DNA from: Planctomycetaceae bacterium
Lineage (GTDB): Bacteria; Planctomycetota; Planctomycetia; Pirellulales; Thermoguttaceae
Assembly (NCBI GenBank): GCA_015062085.1
Contig: SUVI01000045.1
Span: 1-23,311 of the forward strand
DNA: 23,311 bases
Direction of reading: 5' to 3'
This document shows positions 8,152 through 15,666 of this stretch, piece after piece. The position numbers were made by a program, and so were the translations under genes. The stretch's first letter is position 1, and every line of letters begins with the position of its first letter. Under the pieces are notes generated by a model. It searched no databases, was not told the origin of the DNA, and was given only the letters and a program-made list of their open reading frames with translations.

Positions 8152-8184
8152 GGCCGCCCGTTCACAATACCATGCCGGGCGGCC
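8152..8184 (+). terminator. GC-rich hairpin after the 1363-aa gene
   Basis: GGCCGCCCG (8152-8160) pairs perfectly with CGGGCGGCC (8176-8184) over a 15-nt loop, 21 nt after the stop. No T run follows at once (a TTTTT lies near 8205), so intrinsic termination is likely but not certain. Confidence 0.5.
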
Positions 8185-8329
8185 CACGCACTCCGTCTTA
8201 ATGCTGTTTTTATTTCAGATCCACAAGCATTTCTTGAGGAGAATTCCCCCAAAACACAAAAAAACAGAAAAATTCCTCAAAATTTTCCCAAAAGTTGCTC
8301 AAAAGCAGGAAAGAAATGTAAATCTTCTC

Positions 8330-8358
8330 TTGCAAAAAAAACGCAAATCTACTATTCT
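8330..8358 (+). promoter_or_regulatory. Promoter of the outer-membrane barrel gene
   Basis: TTGCAA (8330-8335), a 17-bp spacer and TATTCT (8353-8358). Start of transcription would be near 8365, giving a leader of about 240 nt to the ATG at 8605 or about 168 nt to the ATG at 8533. Confidence 0.5.
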
Positions 8359-8604
8359 GGAATCCAACAGCTCCTACGGAATTTCTGTTCACAGACCTGC
8401 GGAGCCATCCGAGACCGTAATGGCAGGAATGCAGACACGAAACGGCGCACGATTTATTCGGAAGTGCAAAGGCAAACAGGCATGGACCGCAAAATTAAAA
8501 AAAACAGAGAAGCAAACAGGAACAAAAATTTCATGAAAGAAAATGCCGCCTGGCTCCTGATTTCCGCAGGAGCGGTTCCGTTTTTCTTGGGTACGCAATA
8601 CTTC

Positions 8605-9648
8605 ATGGCTAAAAACAGTCTGTTTCAGCAACAGCTGCGTCTGTTACTCTGTGCCGCACTGTTTTTCCTTTCCGCCTCGACTGCGAATGCTCAAGTGGGT
8701 GCCGGTGCGCCAACACTTCCGCCGGAACCCGCCCCTCCGGGATACACATCGCTGGATCCCTACGGAACGCCGGCAGATACGAATCGGCCGCTGTTGAGCA
8801 ATTCACCGTCTCACTCCTTCAACGCATTCCATTTCGGCACGGGAACAGATACACGGCTTTTTCAGAATTTTGGCGTCGATATGACGTGGATCACTCCTAG
8901 CGCTTCGCGGGATAACATGGGGCTCTTCCGCATGGATTTCGTCGGTGACATCACCGTCCCGCTCTTTGCATCCCAAGACAATCCCCTGCTTTTTGAGCCC
9001 CGTTTCGCCATCAACTACTGGACGGGCCCGCAATCAGAAGTTTACGACATGGCCGCGCATACATTTGATGCGTCGCTCGGTCTTCGCTGGCTGCCGAAAC
9101 TCCAGTTTTCCTCCATGGCAACTCCGCTCTCTTTTGACCTTTTTTTCAGTGTCGGCATTTACTCCGACTTCAAAAAAGTAGAAGGAAGCAGTTTCCGTTT
9201 TCCGAGCTGGGCCTACGTCTCGCTAGACGTAACGAACAGCATCAAGGCGAAAGTTGGCGTCTGGTATCTTGACCGAGTCCGAAACAAGATCTTTCCCTCC
9301 GGCGGCGTCATTTGGACACCGAATGACCAATGGGAATTCCAGCTCCTTTTCCCCAACCCGCGGATCACCTATCGTCCGGCAGGCGGGTCGCTGCGTGACA
9401 TGACCGTCTTCCTTCGCGGCGAATACGGCGGCGGCTGTTGGACCGTTTCGCATCTTGAAGGCGGAGCTCAGCCCACGGACTACAATGACTACCGTATCCT
9501 GCTTGGAATAGACTGGAAAGGACGTGCCAGAGGCCAGGGGTTCTTTGAGCTGGGACTCTCCTTCGCTCGAGAACTCTACATCGCAGATTCCAGAAAATCC
9601 TACGATTTGGATCCCGGATTCATCCTGCAGACAGGCTTCCACTTCTAA
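8605..9648 (+). CDS. Outer-membrane beta-barrel protein, DUF6268-like
   Basis: The ATG at 8605 gives a textbook signal peptide (MAKNSLFQQQLR, a hydrophobic core, cleavage at TANA|Q). The ATG at 8533 has a weak AGGAA upstream but would add an unneeded hydrophobic stretch, so I prefer 8605 with modest certainty. After a proline-rich linker, the mature chain is made of alternating amphipathic strands (for example VDMTWITPSAS, FEPRFAINYWTG, KAKVGVWYLDRV, DYRILLGIDWKG, GFFELGLSFARE). It ends in QTGFHF, with the C-terminal Phe typical of barrels inserted by BamA. The overall pattern fits the DUF6268 outer-membrane family found in planctomycetes. The substrate, if it is a pore, cannot be told. A CPBP-family gene follows 53 nt later on the same transcript. 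Confidence 0.75.
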   Translation: MAKNSLFQQQLRLLLCAALFFLSASTANAQVGAGAPTLPPEPAPPGYTSLDPYGTPADTNRPLLSNSPSHSFNAFHFGTGTDTRLFQNFGVDMTWITPSASRDNMGLFRMDFVGDITVPLFASQDNPLLFEPRFAINYWTGPQSEVYDMAAHTFDASLGLRWLPKLQFSSMATPLSFDLFFSVGIYSDFKKVEGSSFRFPSWAYVSLDVTNSIKAKVGVWYLDRVRNKIFPSGGVIWTPNDQWEFQLLFPNPRITYRPAGGSLRDMTVFLRGEYGGGCWTVSHLEGGAQPTDYNDYRILLGIDWKGRARGQGFFELGLSFARELYIADSRKSYDLDPGFILQTGFHF

Positions 9649-9701
9649 TGTCCGCAGACGGCCCCTACGTCACCCTTTAAATTTTTATACACAGACAAAT
9701 C

Positions 9702-10580
9702 ATGTTCGATACCCTGCACACGCAACCGTCCGACGTACCTGCGGACACCGAAAAGATGCCCTGGACTCCCGGTTTTTCCCGTGACTGGTCCATCATGGAT
9801 TACGTTCTCTGCTTCTTTGAAAAAAAGGAACGAAAGTCGGCATTCATCCTCCTTTATGCCGCCTTTGCCGTGACCTTCTGGGTCTATTTGCCGTACTCGG
9901 AGCGTCTCTTTACGCTTCAGCAAGACGGATCGGCCGTGATGATGCAGCTGGTTGAAAACGGCATCGCGCTCACGACGGCAGATCGGCTCTGGAATCTGAT
10001 CCAATCATCGCCGCAGATCTGGGGAGCGTTCCTTCTTTTCGGTCTCATTCCCATGGGGATCGTCCGATTCCTTTTCCGCGAAAGACTCGCCGATTACGGT
10101 CTCACACTCGGGTTTTGGCGCAGAACGAGAAACCTGATCATCATGACGGCACCGCTCTTCACGCTCACCGTCTGGCTCGCAGGTCCGGATCCGGCTTACC
10201 TGAAAACCTACCCTTACTCGCCATGGCTCCTCGGCGGCTTTACTTCATTTGCCGACGGCTGGCCTTTCCTGTGCGCATATTTCGGGATCTACCTGGTTTT
10301 CTACTATCTGAGCTGGGAATTTTTCTTTCGCGGATTCCTGCAGCTCGGTACGGAATCTACCGTCGGATGCGCAAATGCCGTCCTTATCGGGACCCTCATT
10401 TCCACTATGGCGCATTTTGGGCCGCACGCATTTCTTGAGACGCTCGGAGCGATCGCAGGAGGGGTCCTCTGGGGATTTTTCGTCTATCGGACTCGTTCCA
10501 TTTACGCAGGCTGGCTCACTCACGCGACTCTCGGCATCATGCTGGATCTTGTCCTCCTGAACGGTTTCCTGAACCACTAA
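9702..10580 (+). CDS. CPBP-family intramembrane protease-like protein
   Basis: This 292-aa multi-pass membrane protein ends in the CPBP (CAAX protease / bacteriocin-processing, ABI) domain. The N-terminal 40 residues are soluble; membrane helices follow near 48-64, 108-125, 145-160, 190-205, 222-238 and 250-285. Motif 1 is WEFFFRG (E206, R210), with a Trp where many members have the first Glu of EExxxR. Motif 2 is MAHFG (H238) with a nearby H242, and THATLGIMLDL (H274) ends the domain. The preceding YGLTLGFWRR segment is also common in this family. CPBP proteins cleave or bind membrane peptides; the target here is unknown. No clear ribosome site precedes the ATG, and the gene is probably co-transcribed with the barrel gene. 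Confidence 0.85.
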   Translation: MFDTLHTQPSDVPADTEKMPWTPGFSRDWSIMDYVLCFFEKKERKSAFILLYAAFAVTFWVYLPYSERLFTLQQDGSAVMMQLVENGIALTTADRLWNLIQSSPQIWGAFLLFGLIPMGIVRFLFRERLADYGLTLGFWRRTRNLIIMTAPLFTLTVWLAGPDPAYLKTYPYSPWLLGGFTSFADGWPFLCAYFGIYLVFYYLSWEFFFRGFLQLGTESTVGCANAVLIGTLISTMAHFGPHAFLETLGAIAGGVLWGFFVYRTRSIYAGWLTHATLGIMLDLVLLNGFLNH

Positions 10581-10620
10581 GACGCCTCTGCAGAACCATC
10601 AGTACATTTCCCTAAAATGC

Positions 10621-10660
10621 AAAAAGAGTTTCCCCCGAGAAAAGGAGAAACTCTTTTTTT
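10621..10660. terminator. Strong bidirectional intrinsic terminator
   Basis: AAAAAGAGTTTC (10621-10632) and GAAACTCTTTTT (10647-10658) form a perfect 12-bp stem with a 14-nt loop, with a T run on the right and an A run on the left. It ends the barrel/CPBP transcript on the plus strand and the DUF1080 transcript on the minus strand. Confidence 0.88.
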
Positions 10661-10736
10661 CATTCTGTCACCTGCGTCTTCCCAAAGACCGACCTCAATG
10701 GCCGAAACTACTTTGGAAAACGCACGAAACTCTCTC

Positions 10737-11429
10737 TTAGAGTTCCTTGATCATGATGTTGCGCCAGCGGATCTCGCCGCCATGGGTCTGAAGCTGGATC
10801 GGACCAACTTCCGGCATATCTCTGCTGCGGTCCCAAGTGTATTCCATGACCGTATCTTTGACGGTCTGCTTGCCGTTGAGCCACACATTCACGACATTAC
10901 CGCGGATGATGATGCGGACTTCGTTCCATTCACCGAACGGTTTGTCGGCAAATTCCAGCGGGAAACGCGCATTTTTCTGATTATTCCAGAGAGCTCCGGA
11001 ACCTTTATCAGCGCCGATGCCCCATTTACCGCCTTCTTTACGGGTATCCCAGATCTGGACCTGCGGATTTCCGCGAAGATAGATGCCGCTGTCCGCCATC
11101 GGGACCGTTTTGTACTCAAGACGAAGTTCGAAATCACGATAAAACTTTTCCGTCGAAGCATACGGACCTTTGCCGTCGTTGACCAGTTCGCCGTTTTCGA
11201 TCGTCCAGTGAGCATCATACTCCGCCTGATTGTCCGCGTAGAACTTCGCGCGCTCTTCATCCGTCATCTCAAGAAGTGCGTAAGGTCGGAAATCGCGCTT
11301 GCACGGTTTCCAGCCCGTCATGTCCGTACCGTTGAAAAGCGGAACGAAACCATCATCGCTCTGCGCAAAAACCGGCAGGAAAGTAAGGACGGTCAAAAGA
11401 AAAATGACCGAAGTGAATGCTTTTTTCAT
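10737..11429 (-). CDS. Secreted DUF1080 protein (3-keto-glycoside hydrolase / lyase type)
   Basis: The start is the ATG at 11429, which has AAGGAG about 7 nt upstream; the in-frame TTG at 11444 overlaps that ribosome site. The 230-aa product has a signal peptide (MKKAFTSVIF, hydrophobic core, cleavage near VFAQ|SDDG). A single DUF1080 (LamG/concanavalin-like jelly-roll) domain follows: FVPLFNGTDMTGWK, HWTIENGELVNDGKGPYASTE, DFELRLEYK, DSGIYLRGNPQVQIWD, GEWNEVRIIIRGN...VWLNGKQ and GPIQLQTHGGEIRWRNIMIKEL. DUF1080 proteins are abundant in Planctomycetota and include enzymes that cleave 3-keto-glycosides. Secretion suggests periplasmic or external glycan use. It is monocistronic. An insertion (KRDFRPYALLEMTDEERAKF) splits the first strands. 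Confidence 0.92.
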   Translation of the reverse strand: MKKAFTSVIFLLTVLTFLPVFAQSDDGFVPLFNGTDMTGWKPCKRDFRPYALLEMTDEERAKFYADNQAEYDAHWTIENGELVNDGKGPYASTEKFYRDFELRLEYKTVPMADSGIYLRGNPQVQIWDTRKEGGKWGIGADKGSGALWNNQKNARFPLEFADKPFGEWNEVRIIIRGNVVNVWLNGKQTVKDTVMEYTWDRSRDMPEVGPIQLQTHGGEIRWRNIMIKEL

Positions 11430-11552
11430 GATTTTCTCCTTCAAATTGGGAGGCAGGAAATAAATGGATGGTGTTTCGGAAATCTCTGAGATCCAAAACG
11501 CAAAACGGAAGATCTCTCAAATTTTTCTGAAATTGGGAGACCCATTAAAAAT

Positions 11553-11580
11553 ATTCTACCAAAACTTTCGTGAAATGCAA
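11553..11580 (-). promoter_or_regulatory. Promoter of the DUF1080 gene
   Basis: Read on the minus strand: CCCCC, then TTGCAT (11575-11580), a 16-bp spacer ending in TTTTGG, and TAGAAT (11553-11558). Predicted leader of about 115 nt. Confidence 0.55.
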
Positions 11581-11797
11581 GGGGGAGAACGAAAAAATTC
11601 TAAAATTCTTCCTCAAACACCCAGATATTCTGTTTCCTCAAACCATCCGATCTCCATTTCCCCCTCTCTCTTTCCATTTCCGCCCGATTGCCTCCGAAAA
11701 AATCAAATTCATTCTGCTGCTTTTTCTTCGGAATTCACGGCCGGAAAGTTTTTTCCATGAAAAGAGAGAAAATTTGAAATTTCTTTCCTTGCCCCCC

Positions 11798-11825
11798 TTG
11801 CAATGATTTCAGTTTTTGGTATATT
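11798..11825 (+). promoter_or_regulatory. Promoter of the TetR/hcp unit
   Basis: A run of six C (11792-11797) abuts TTGCAA (11798-11803); a 16-bp spacer ending in TTTTTGG precedes TATATT (11820-11825). Transcription would start near 11832. Confidence 0.6.
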
Positions 11826-11831
11826 ATAAAG

Positions 11832-11851
11832 AAGTAAGTGATTGATTACTT
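11832..11851. promoter_or_regulatory. Inverted repeat at the TetR transcription start, candidate operator
   Basis: AAGTAA (11832-11837) and TTACTT (11846-11851) flank an 8-bp core that is itself partly symmetric. The position just downstream of the -10 is suited to autorepression by the TetR-family protein encoded next. Inferred. Confidence 0.4.
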
Positions 11852-11873
11852 TTCATTATTAAAAAAGTCCAAT

Positions 11874-11907
11874 CATGGGAAACTGGCAAAACTCGTCATT
11901 TCCCATG
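11874..11907 (+). promoter_or_regulatory. Hairpin containing two potential start codons upstream of TetR
   Basis: CATGGGAAA (11874-11882) and TTTCCCATG (11899-11907) are a perfect 9-bp inverted repeat around a 16-nt loop. Both arms contain an in-frame ATG (11875 and 11905), so in the mRNA each would be buried in the stem. Confidence 0.45.
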
Positions 11908-11925
11908 GAATCGGAAAGACGAAAA

Positions 11926-12567
11926 ATGCCGACCATCATTTGCAAAACTGGCAAAATACCTCCAAAGTCACCTCAGAAGCTGACTCGCGGAGCTCAGCGC
12001 CGGGAAGCGATCCTGGACTCTGCACTCCGTATTATTTGCCGCGAGGGGATCCAGAATCTCACGACGCGCAAAGCCGCAGAAGGAGCCGGGATCACAGAAG
12101 GGGCGCTCTATCGGCATTTTTCAGGAAAAGGCGAAATGCTGCGTTGCCTTGTCGAACGGCTTGCCGAAGGATCTAGAATCGAAAAAGACAAATCGACCGG
12201 ATGGGCAGGGATCGAAGCGTTTCTTCGGGTACGTGTTAAGCGGGTCATTCGGGAACCAGAGCTGGCGAAGATCCTTTTTTCCGAATTCATGTTCACGAAT
12301 GAGCCGGCCTGCGAAGATCTCATGTTTCAGCTGATGCACCGAAACCTTGAGGAACTGTCCGTTTATTTCGAGCAGGCTCAGAAAGCAGGCGAACTTAGGG
12401 ACGACATTCCTCCCAAAACGCTTTTCCGCCTGATTTTCGGTCCGATCCGACTCGTCATCCAGCAGTGGGGACTGACGGAAGGCAGTTTTCCGCTCGAAGA
12501 AGAAGCGGACCGGATCATCCAGACTCTGAAATTGATTCTAAATCCTAAATTAAGAATTGAGAATTGA
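11926..12567 (+). CDS. TetR-family transcriptional regulator
   Basis: The N-terminal helix-turn-helix domain is clear: RREAILDSALRIICREGIQNLTTRKAAEGAGITEGALYRHFSGKGEML, with the usual TetR pattern of I-A-x-x-A-G-I-x-x-G-x-L-Y-x-H-F. The C-terminal ligand/dimer domain ends in ...LEEEADRIIQTLKLIL, close to the AcrR-like forms whose effector is not predictable. Three in-frame ATGs exist (11875, 11905, 11926). I chose 11926 (213 aa) because a GGAAAG precedes it and the first two lie in a hairpin; a start at 11875 would add 17 residues. It lies 101 nt upstream of hcp on the same strand, so it probably regulates hcp and itself. The last codons and the stop lie in a GAATTGA tandem repeat, so the C-terminus NPKLRIEN may be repeat-derived. 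Confidence 0.88.
   Translation: MPTIICKTGKIPPKSPQKLTRGAQRREAILDSALRIICREGIQNLTTRKAAEGAGITEGALYRHFSGKGEMLRCLVERLAEGSRIEKDKSTGWAGIEAFLRVRVKRVIREPELAKILFSEFMFTNEPACEDLMFQLMHRNLEELSVYFEQAQKAGELRDDIPPKTLFRLIFGPIRLVIQQWGLTEGSFPLEEEADRIIQTLKLILNPKLRIEN
12554..12567 (+). repeat. 7-bp repeat at the TetR stop codon
   Basis: GAATTGA occurs twice in tandem (12554-12560, 12561-12567) followed by GAA. The TGA stop (12565-12567) is the end of the second copy. Confidence 0.75.
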
Positions 12568-12606
12568 GAATCAGGAGGTCGGAGAATTGAAAGTCAGAAG
12601 CAAGTC

Positions 12607-12644
12607 AAAATTCCAAAATTCCAAAATTCCAAAATTCCAAAATT
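12607..12644 (+). repeat. 8-bp tandem repeat upstream of hcp
   Basis: AAAATTCC is repeated four times (12607, 12615, 12623, 12631) plus AAAATT. It ends 12 nt before the hcp ribosome site AAGGAG (12656-12661). A change in copy number would alter the leader between the TetR gene and hcp. Confidence 0.92.
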
Positions 12645-12668
12645 AAAAATTAAAAAAGGAGATTTTCG

Positions 12669-14201
12669 ATGAATAATACGATGAAAATGTTCTGCTTCCA
12701 GTGCCAGGAAGCCAACGGAAACCGCGGATGCACCATGGGCGGCATGTGCGGGAAGAAAGCAGATCTCGCGAATCTTCAGGACACGCTCGTTCTTCAGCTG
12801 AAAAAAGCGTCGCGTGCCTGGGAAAAAGCCGGGGCGCAGAACGTGCGTGAATTCGGCCGATTCGTGACGGAATCCCTCTTCATGACCATCACGAACGCGA
12901 ACTTCGATGCGGAACGCTTCCACGCCCAGCTTGCCGAGGCAAAAAAATGGACCGGTGAAGAGACGGAACCGGAAGTGACGCTCTGCCAGATCCTCACGTG
13001 CGAAAATGAAGACCTTCGTTCCCTGCGCGAGCTTTTAACTTACGGTCTGAAAGGTGTCGCAGCCTACGCTCACCATGCGGCAGTCCTCGGATTTGAAGAT
13101 GATGCGATCTACGCTTTCCTGATCGAAAGTCTTTCCGTCCTCTCTGACGATGCGCAGTGCAGCGATCCGGACGCACTCACGGCCCGGATCCTTCAGTGCG
13201 GTCAGATCGCCGTCCGGACGATGGAACTTCTGGACAAAGCGAACACGGAGACCTTCGGTACGCCGGCTCTCGCACAGGTCAAACTCGGCGTTGGAAACCG
13301 TCCAGGTATCCTCGTTTCAGGACACGATCTGCGCGACCTGCGCGACCTGCTCGAGCAGACGAAAGATGAAGGGATCGACGTCTATACGCACTGCGAAATG
13401 CTCGTCTCGCATACGTATCCGGAACTCCGGAAATATCCGCATCTTTACGGAAACTACGGCGGAGCCTGGCACCGTCAGAATGTGGAATTCGCGAGCTTCA
13501 ATGGTCCGATCCTCATGACGACGAACTGCATCACGCCGGTCCAGGAGGCCTACCGAGACCGTATTTTCACGACTGGAGCCGCCGGTTATGCCGGGATCCC
13601 GCATATCGCAGACCGAAAAGAAGGTGAAATGAAAGATTTCTCACAGATCATCGCGCTTGCGAAGACCTGCCCGCCGCCGACTCCTCTGGAAGACGGGGAA
13701 CTGACGACCGGTTTCGGACATGCACAGGTACTTGCGCTGGCAGACAAAGTCGTGGAAGCTGTGAAATCCGGCGCGATCCGTCACTTCGTCGTAATGGCGG
13801 GCTGCGACGGCCGACACAAGGAGCGTGTCCAGTTCACCGAAAGAGCAGAAGCGCTTCCGAAAGACACCGTGATCCTAACCGCCGGCTGTGCCAAGTTCCG
13901 ATACAATAAACTGCCGCTCGGCGACATCGGCGGCATTCCGCGTGTTCTGGATGCCGGTCAGTGTAACGACTCGTACAGTCTGGCAGTCATCGCACTGAAG
14001 CTCCGCGACGCGTTTGGCCTGAAAGACGTGAACGAGCTGCCGCTGAGCTTCGATCTCGGCTGGTATGAACAGAAAGCGGTCGCCGTTCTTCTCGCACTGC
14101 TCGCGCTAGGCTTCAAAAACATCAAACTTGGCCCGACGCTCCCTGCGTTCGTTTCGCCAAACATCGGAAAAGTCCTTCAGGAGAATTTCGGTATCCACTG
14201 A
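12669..14201 (+). CDS. hcp: Hydroxylamine reductase / hybrid cluster protein
   Basis: Hcp is an iron-sulfur-oxygen protein of anaerobic metabolism that reduces hydroxylamine in vitro and NO in vivo; it acts in the cytoplasm. The N-terminal cysteines are C9-x2-C12-x8-C21-x5-C27, the spacing of forms carrying a [4Fe-4S] cluster. The hybrid-cluster ligands all align with the Desulfovibrio enzyme at a near-constant offset of 25-27: H219 (GHDLRD), E243 (HCEML), C287 (TNCIT), C379 (MAGCDGRH, the persulfide position), C407 (TAGCAKF), C432 (AGQCNDS) and E467 (WYEQK). The 510-aa length is about 40 residues shorter than the Desulfovibrio form. AGGAG 7 nt upstream fixes the start. No hcr reductase gene follows, so the electron donor is elsewhere. 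It is probably controlled by the TetR gene upstream. Confidence 0.96.
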   Translation: MNNTMKMFCFQCQEANGNRGCTMGGMCGKKADLANLQDTLVLQLKKASRAWEKAGAQNVREFGRFVTESLFMTITNANFDAERFHAQLAEAKKWTGEETEPEVTLCQILTCENEDLRSLRELLTYGLKGVAAYAHHAAVLGFEDDAIYAFLIESLSVLSDDAQCSDPDALTARILQCGQIAVRTMELLDKANTETFGTPALAQVKLGVGNRPGILVSGHDLRDLRDLLEQTKDEGIDVYTHCEMLVSHTYPELRKYPHLYGNYGGAWHRQNVEFASFNGPILMTTNCITPVQEAYRDRIFTTGAAGYAGIPHIADRKEGEMKDFSQIIALAKTCPPPTPLEDGELTTGFGHAQVLALADKVVEAVKSGAIRHFVVMAGCDGRHKERVQFTERAEALPKDTVILTAGCAKFRYNKLPLGDIGGIPRVLDAGQCNDSYSLAVIALKLRDAFGLKDVNELPLSFDLGWYEQKAVAVLLALLALGFKNIKLGPTLPAFVSPNIGKVLQENFGIH

Positions 14202-14532
14202 CCGACATTTTCTTCAAACACACAGGAAACGCGCCGTCTCATTCCGGCGGTGCGCTTCCGCATTTCAAAACATTCATCTTCCAGTCATCTTCCAGTCTCC
14301 AACCGTCTATTTTCGGAGCAGGCCCTACGGATCTTCTGCACTTTCCATTCTTTCCGAAATATTTCTTCTGCCGATCTGAAAGAAACGTAAAATTTCGCTT
14401 GAAATCACTCGCGCCCCCCCTTGAAAATTTGCCGTTTCGTGCGATAATGAAAGGAAGATCAGTTTCCGTTTGTTTTTGTTTCCCATTTCAATTTGAATTG
14501 CGGAAAGTACCTCCAAAAAATCCATTTCCGTC
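14202..14532. other. Intergenic region hcp to OleA/KAS III-like gene
   Basis: About 330 bp without a gene. It holds a short GC hairpin (CGCCG 14232-14236 with CGGCG 14245-14249, probably too weak to be a terminator alone), an 11-bp direct repeat CATCTTCCAGT (14275-14285, 14286-14296), and the promoter at 14421-14448. Confidence 0.5.
14421..14448 (+). promoter_or_regulatory. Promoter of the OleA/KAS III-like gene
   Basis: A run of seven C (14414-14420) abuts TTGAAA (14421-14426), followed by a 16-bp spacer and GATAAT (14443-14448). The predicted leader is about 78 nt. It may also drive the GTPase and GAP1 genes downstream. Confidence 0.6.
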
Positions 14533-15567
14533 ATGCGTTACGAAAAAGTTTGCATCGAAGCCGCCGTCAACCTTTTGCCCGACGAGATCGTCAGTACCGA
14601 CGAGATCGAACGCCGTCTCGCTCCCGTCTATGAACGACTTCGTCTTCCGGCCGGTCGGCTGGAACTCATGACCGGGATCCGGGAACGCCGTCTGTGGCAG
14701 CGCGGGATCCGTCCGGGAACGGTCAGCATTCAGACAGTAAAAAAAGCGCTCGAGCAAAGCGGCGTGGATCCACAGCGTGTCGGTGCGCTCATTCATGGTT
14801 CCGTCTGTCGTGACTATCTCGAACCAGCGACGGCCTGCGGAGTGCACGAAGGGGCAGGACTTCCGGCGGATTGCCAGATCTTCGACGTTTCGAATGCGTG
14901 CCTCGGCATCCTCACGAGCATGATCCAGGCCGCGAACATGATCGAACTGGGACAGATCGATGCTGCGATCGTCGTGGGAACGGAAGACTCACGCTCTCTG
15001 CTGGAAACGACTATTGATCAGATGAATTCGGACGAAACGCTTACGCGGCAGAGCATCAAACCTCTTTTCGCGTCGCTGACCATCGGTTCCGCAAGCGCCG
15101 CTTTCGTTCTCGTAAATCGGGAGCTTTCCCGTACCGGAATGCGTCTTCTCGGCGGTGAAGTTCTCGCGAACACTGCGTTCTGCCACCTCTGCCGCAGCGA
15201 CGACAGCGTGAAGTCCGGCGACGCCATGAAAACAGACTCGGAAACGCTTCTGGTCCAAGGCGTCGATACGGCAAACCGGCTTTTCCCGCGTTTTCTGGCA
15301 ACTCTCGGCTGGCAACGGGAAGAGATCGCGCACTTTTTCTGTCACCAAGTCGGAAAAGCACACCAGAAACTCCTTTACGATACCCTGGAGATCGATTTCT
15401 CCAAGGATTTTTCAACGCTGGAATTCCTTGGAAATACCGGGTCCGCGGCACTTCCGTCGGCATTTTCGATCGGTCTGGAACGCGGCATCTGCCAAAAAGG
15501 TGAAAAGGTCGCACTTTTAGGGATCGGTTCCGGGATCAATTCCCTAATGCTTGGGATCGAGATCTGA
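14533..15567 (+). CDS. OleA/KAS III-type thiolase (beta-ketoacyl-ACP synthase III family)
   Basis: This 344-aa protein has the full thiolase catalytic set: C123 in FDVSNACLGIL, H271 in FFCHQVGKAH and N301 in EFLGNTGSAALPSAF. The motif SVCRDYLEPATA contains E97, 26 residues before the Cys, the same offset as the glutamate that helps activate the second acyl chain in OleA (E117/C143 as I recall for Xanthomonas OleA). The C-terminal GIGSGINSLMLGIEI is also typical of this branch. OleA joins two fatty acyl-CoAs head to head; FabH starts fatty-acid synthesis from acetyl-CoA. This branch is usually annotated as 3-oxoacyl-ACP synthase III in planctomycetes. No OleB, C or D gene lies nearby, so the product is uncertain. 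The start has no clear ribosome site. A GTPase gene follows 99 nt later. Confidence 0.88.
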   Translation: MRYEKVCIEAAVNLLPDEIVSTDEIERRLAPVYERLRLPAGRLELMTGIRERRLWQRGIRPGTVSIQTVKKALEQSGVDPQRVGALIHGSVCRDYLEPATACGVHEGAGLPADCQIFDVSNACLGILTSMIQAANMIELGQIDAAIVVGTEDSRSLLETTIDQMNSDETLTRQSIKPLFASLTIGSASAAFVLVNRELSRTGMRLLGGEVLANTAFCHLCRSDDSVKSGDAMKTDSETLLVQGVDTANRLFPRFLATLGWQREEIAHFFCHQVGKAHQKLLYDTLEIDFSKDFSTLEFLGNTGSAALPSAFSIGLERGICQKGEKVALLGIGSGINSLMLGIEI

Positions 15568-15666
15568 TTTCCGGGCTCCGCCGACTTTCCGCGCTGACCT
15601 CAAATGGAAATATTTCGCTGTTTATGACGTGAATTTCGTGCAGATTTTCATTTCAAGGAGAAGACC

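Larger units (their letters stand above)
8131..8604. other. Non-coding stretch: hairpin, promoter, long leader
   Basis: No recognisable gene. It holds a GC-rich hairpin at 8152-8184, AT-rich sequence, a promoter at 8330-8358, and what appears to be a long leader of the outer-membrane protein gene. The frame of that gene is open from 8464, with ATGs at 8464, 8482 and 8533, but the residues encoded before 8605 do not look like a functional N-terminus. Confidence 0.5.
11430..11925. other. Divergent non-coding region between the DUF1080 gene and the TetR gene
   Basis: About 500 bp with no recognisable gene. It is rich in A/T and in pyrimidine runs on the plus strand (near 11630-11700). It contains a minus-strand promoter for the DUF1080 gene (11553-11580), a plus-strand promoter for the TetR gene (11798-11825), an inverted repeat at 11832-11851 and a hairpin at 11874-11907. 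A 98-codon open frame at 11464-11760 has no ribosome site or family signal, and I do not call it. Confidence 0.5.

Noticed and set aside
11464..11806. Open frames of 78-98 codons between the DUF1080 and TetR genes
   Set aside because: Low-complexity K/F/S/P translations from AT- and pyrimidine-rich DNA that overlap two predicted promoters.
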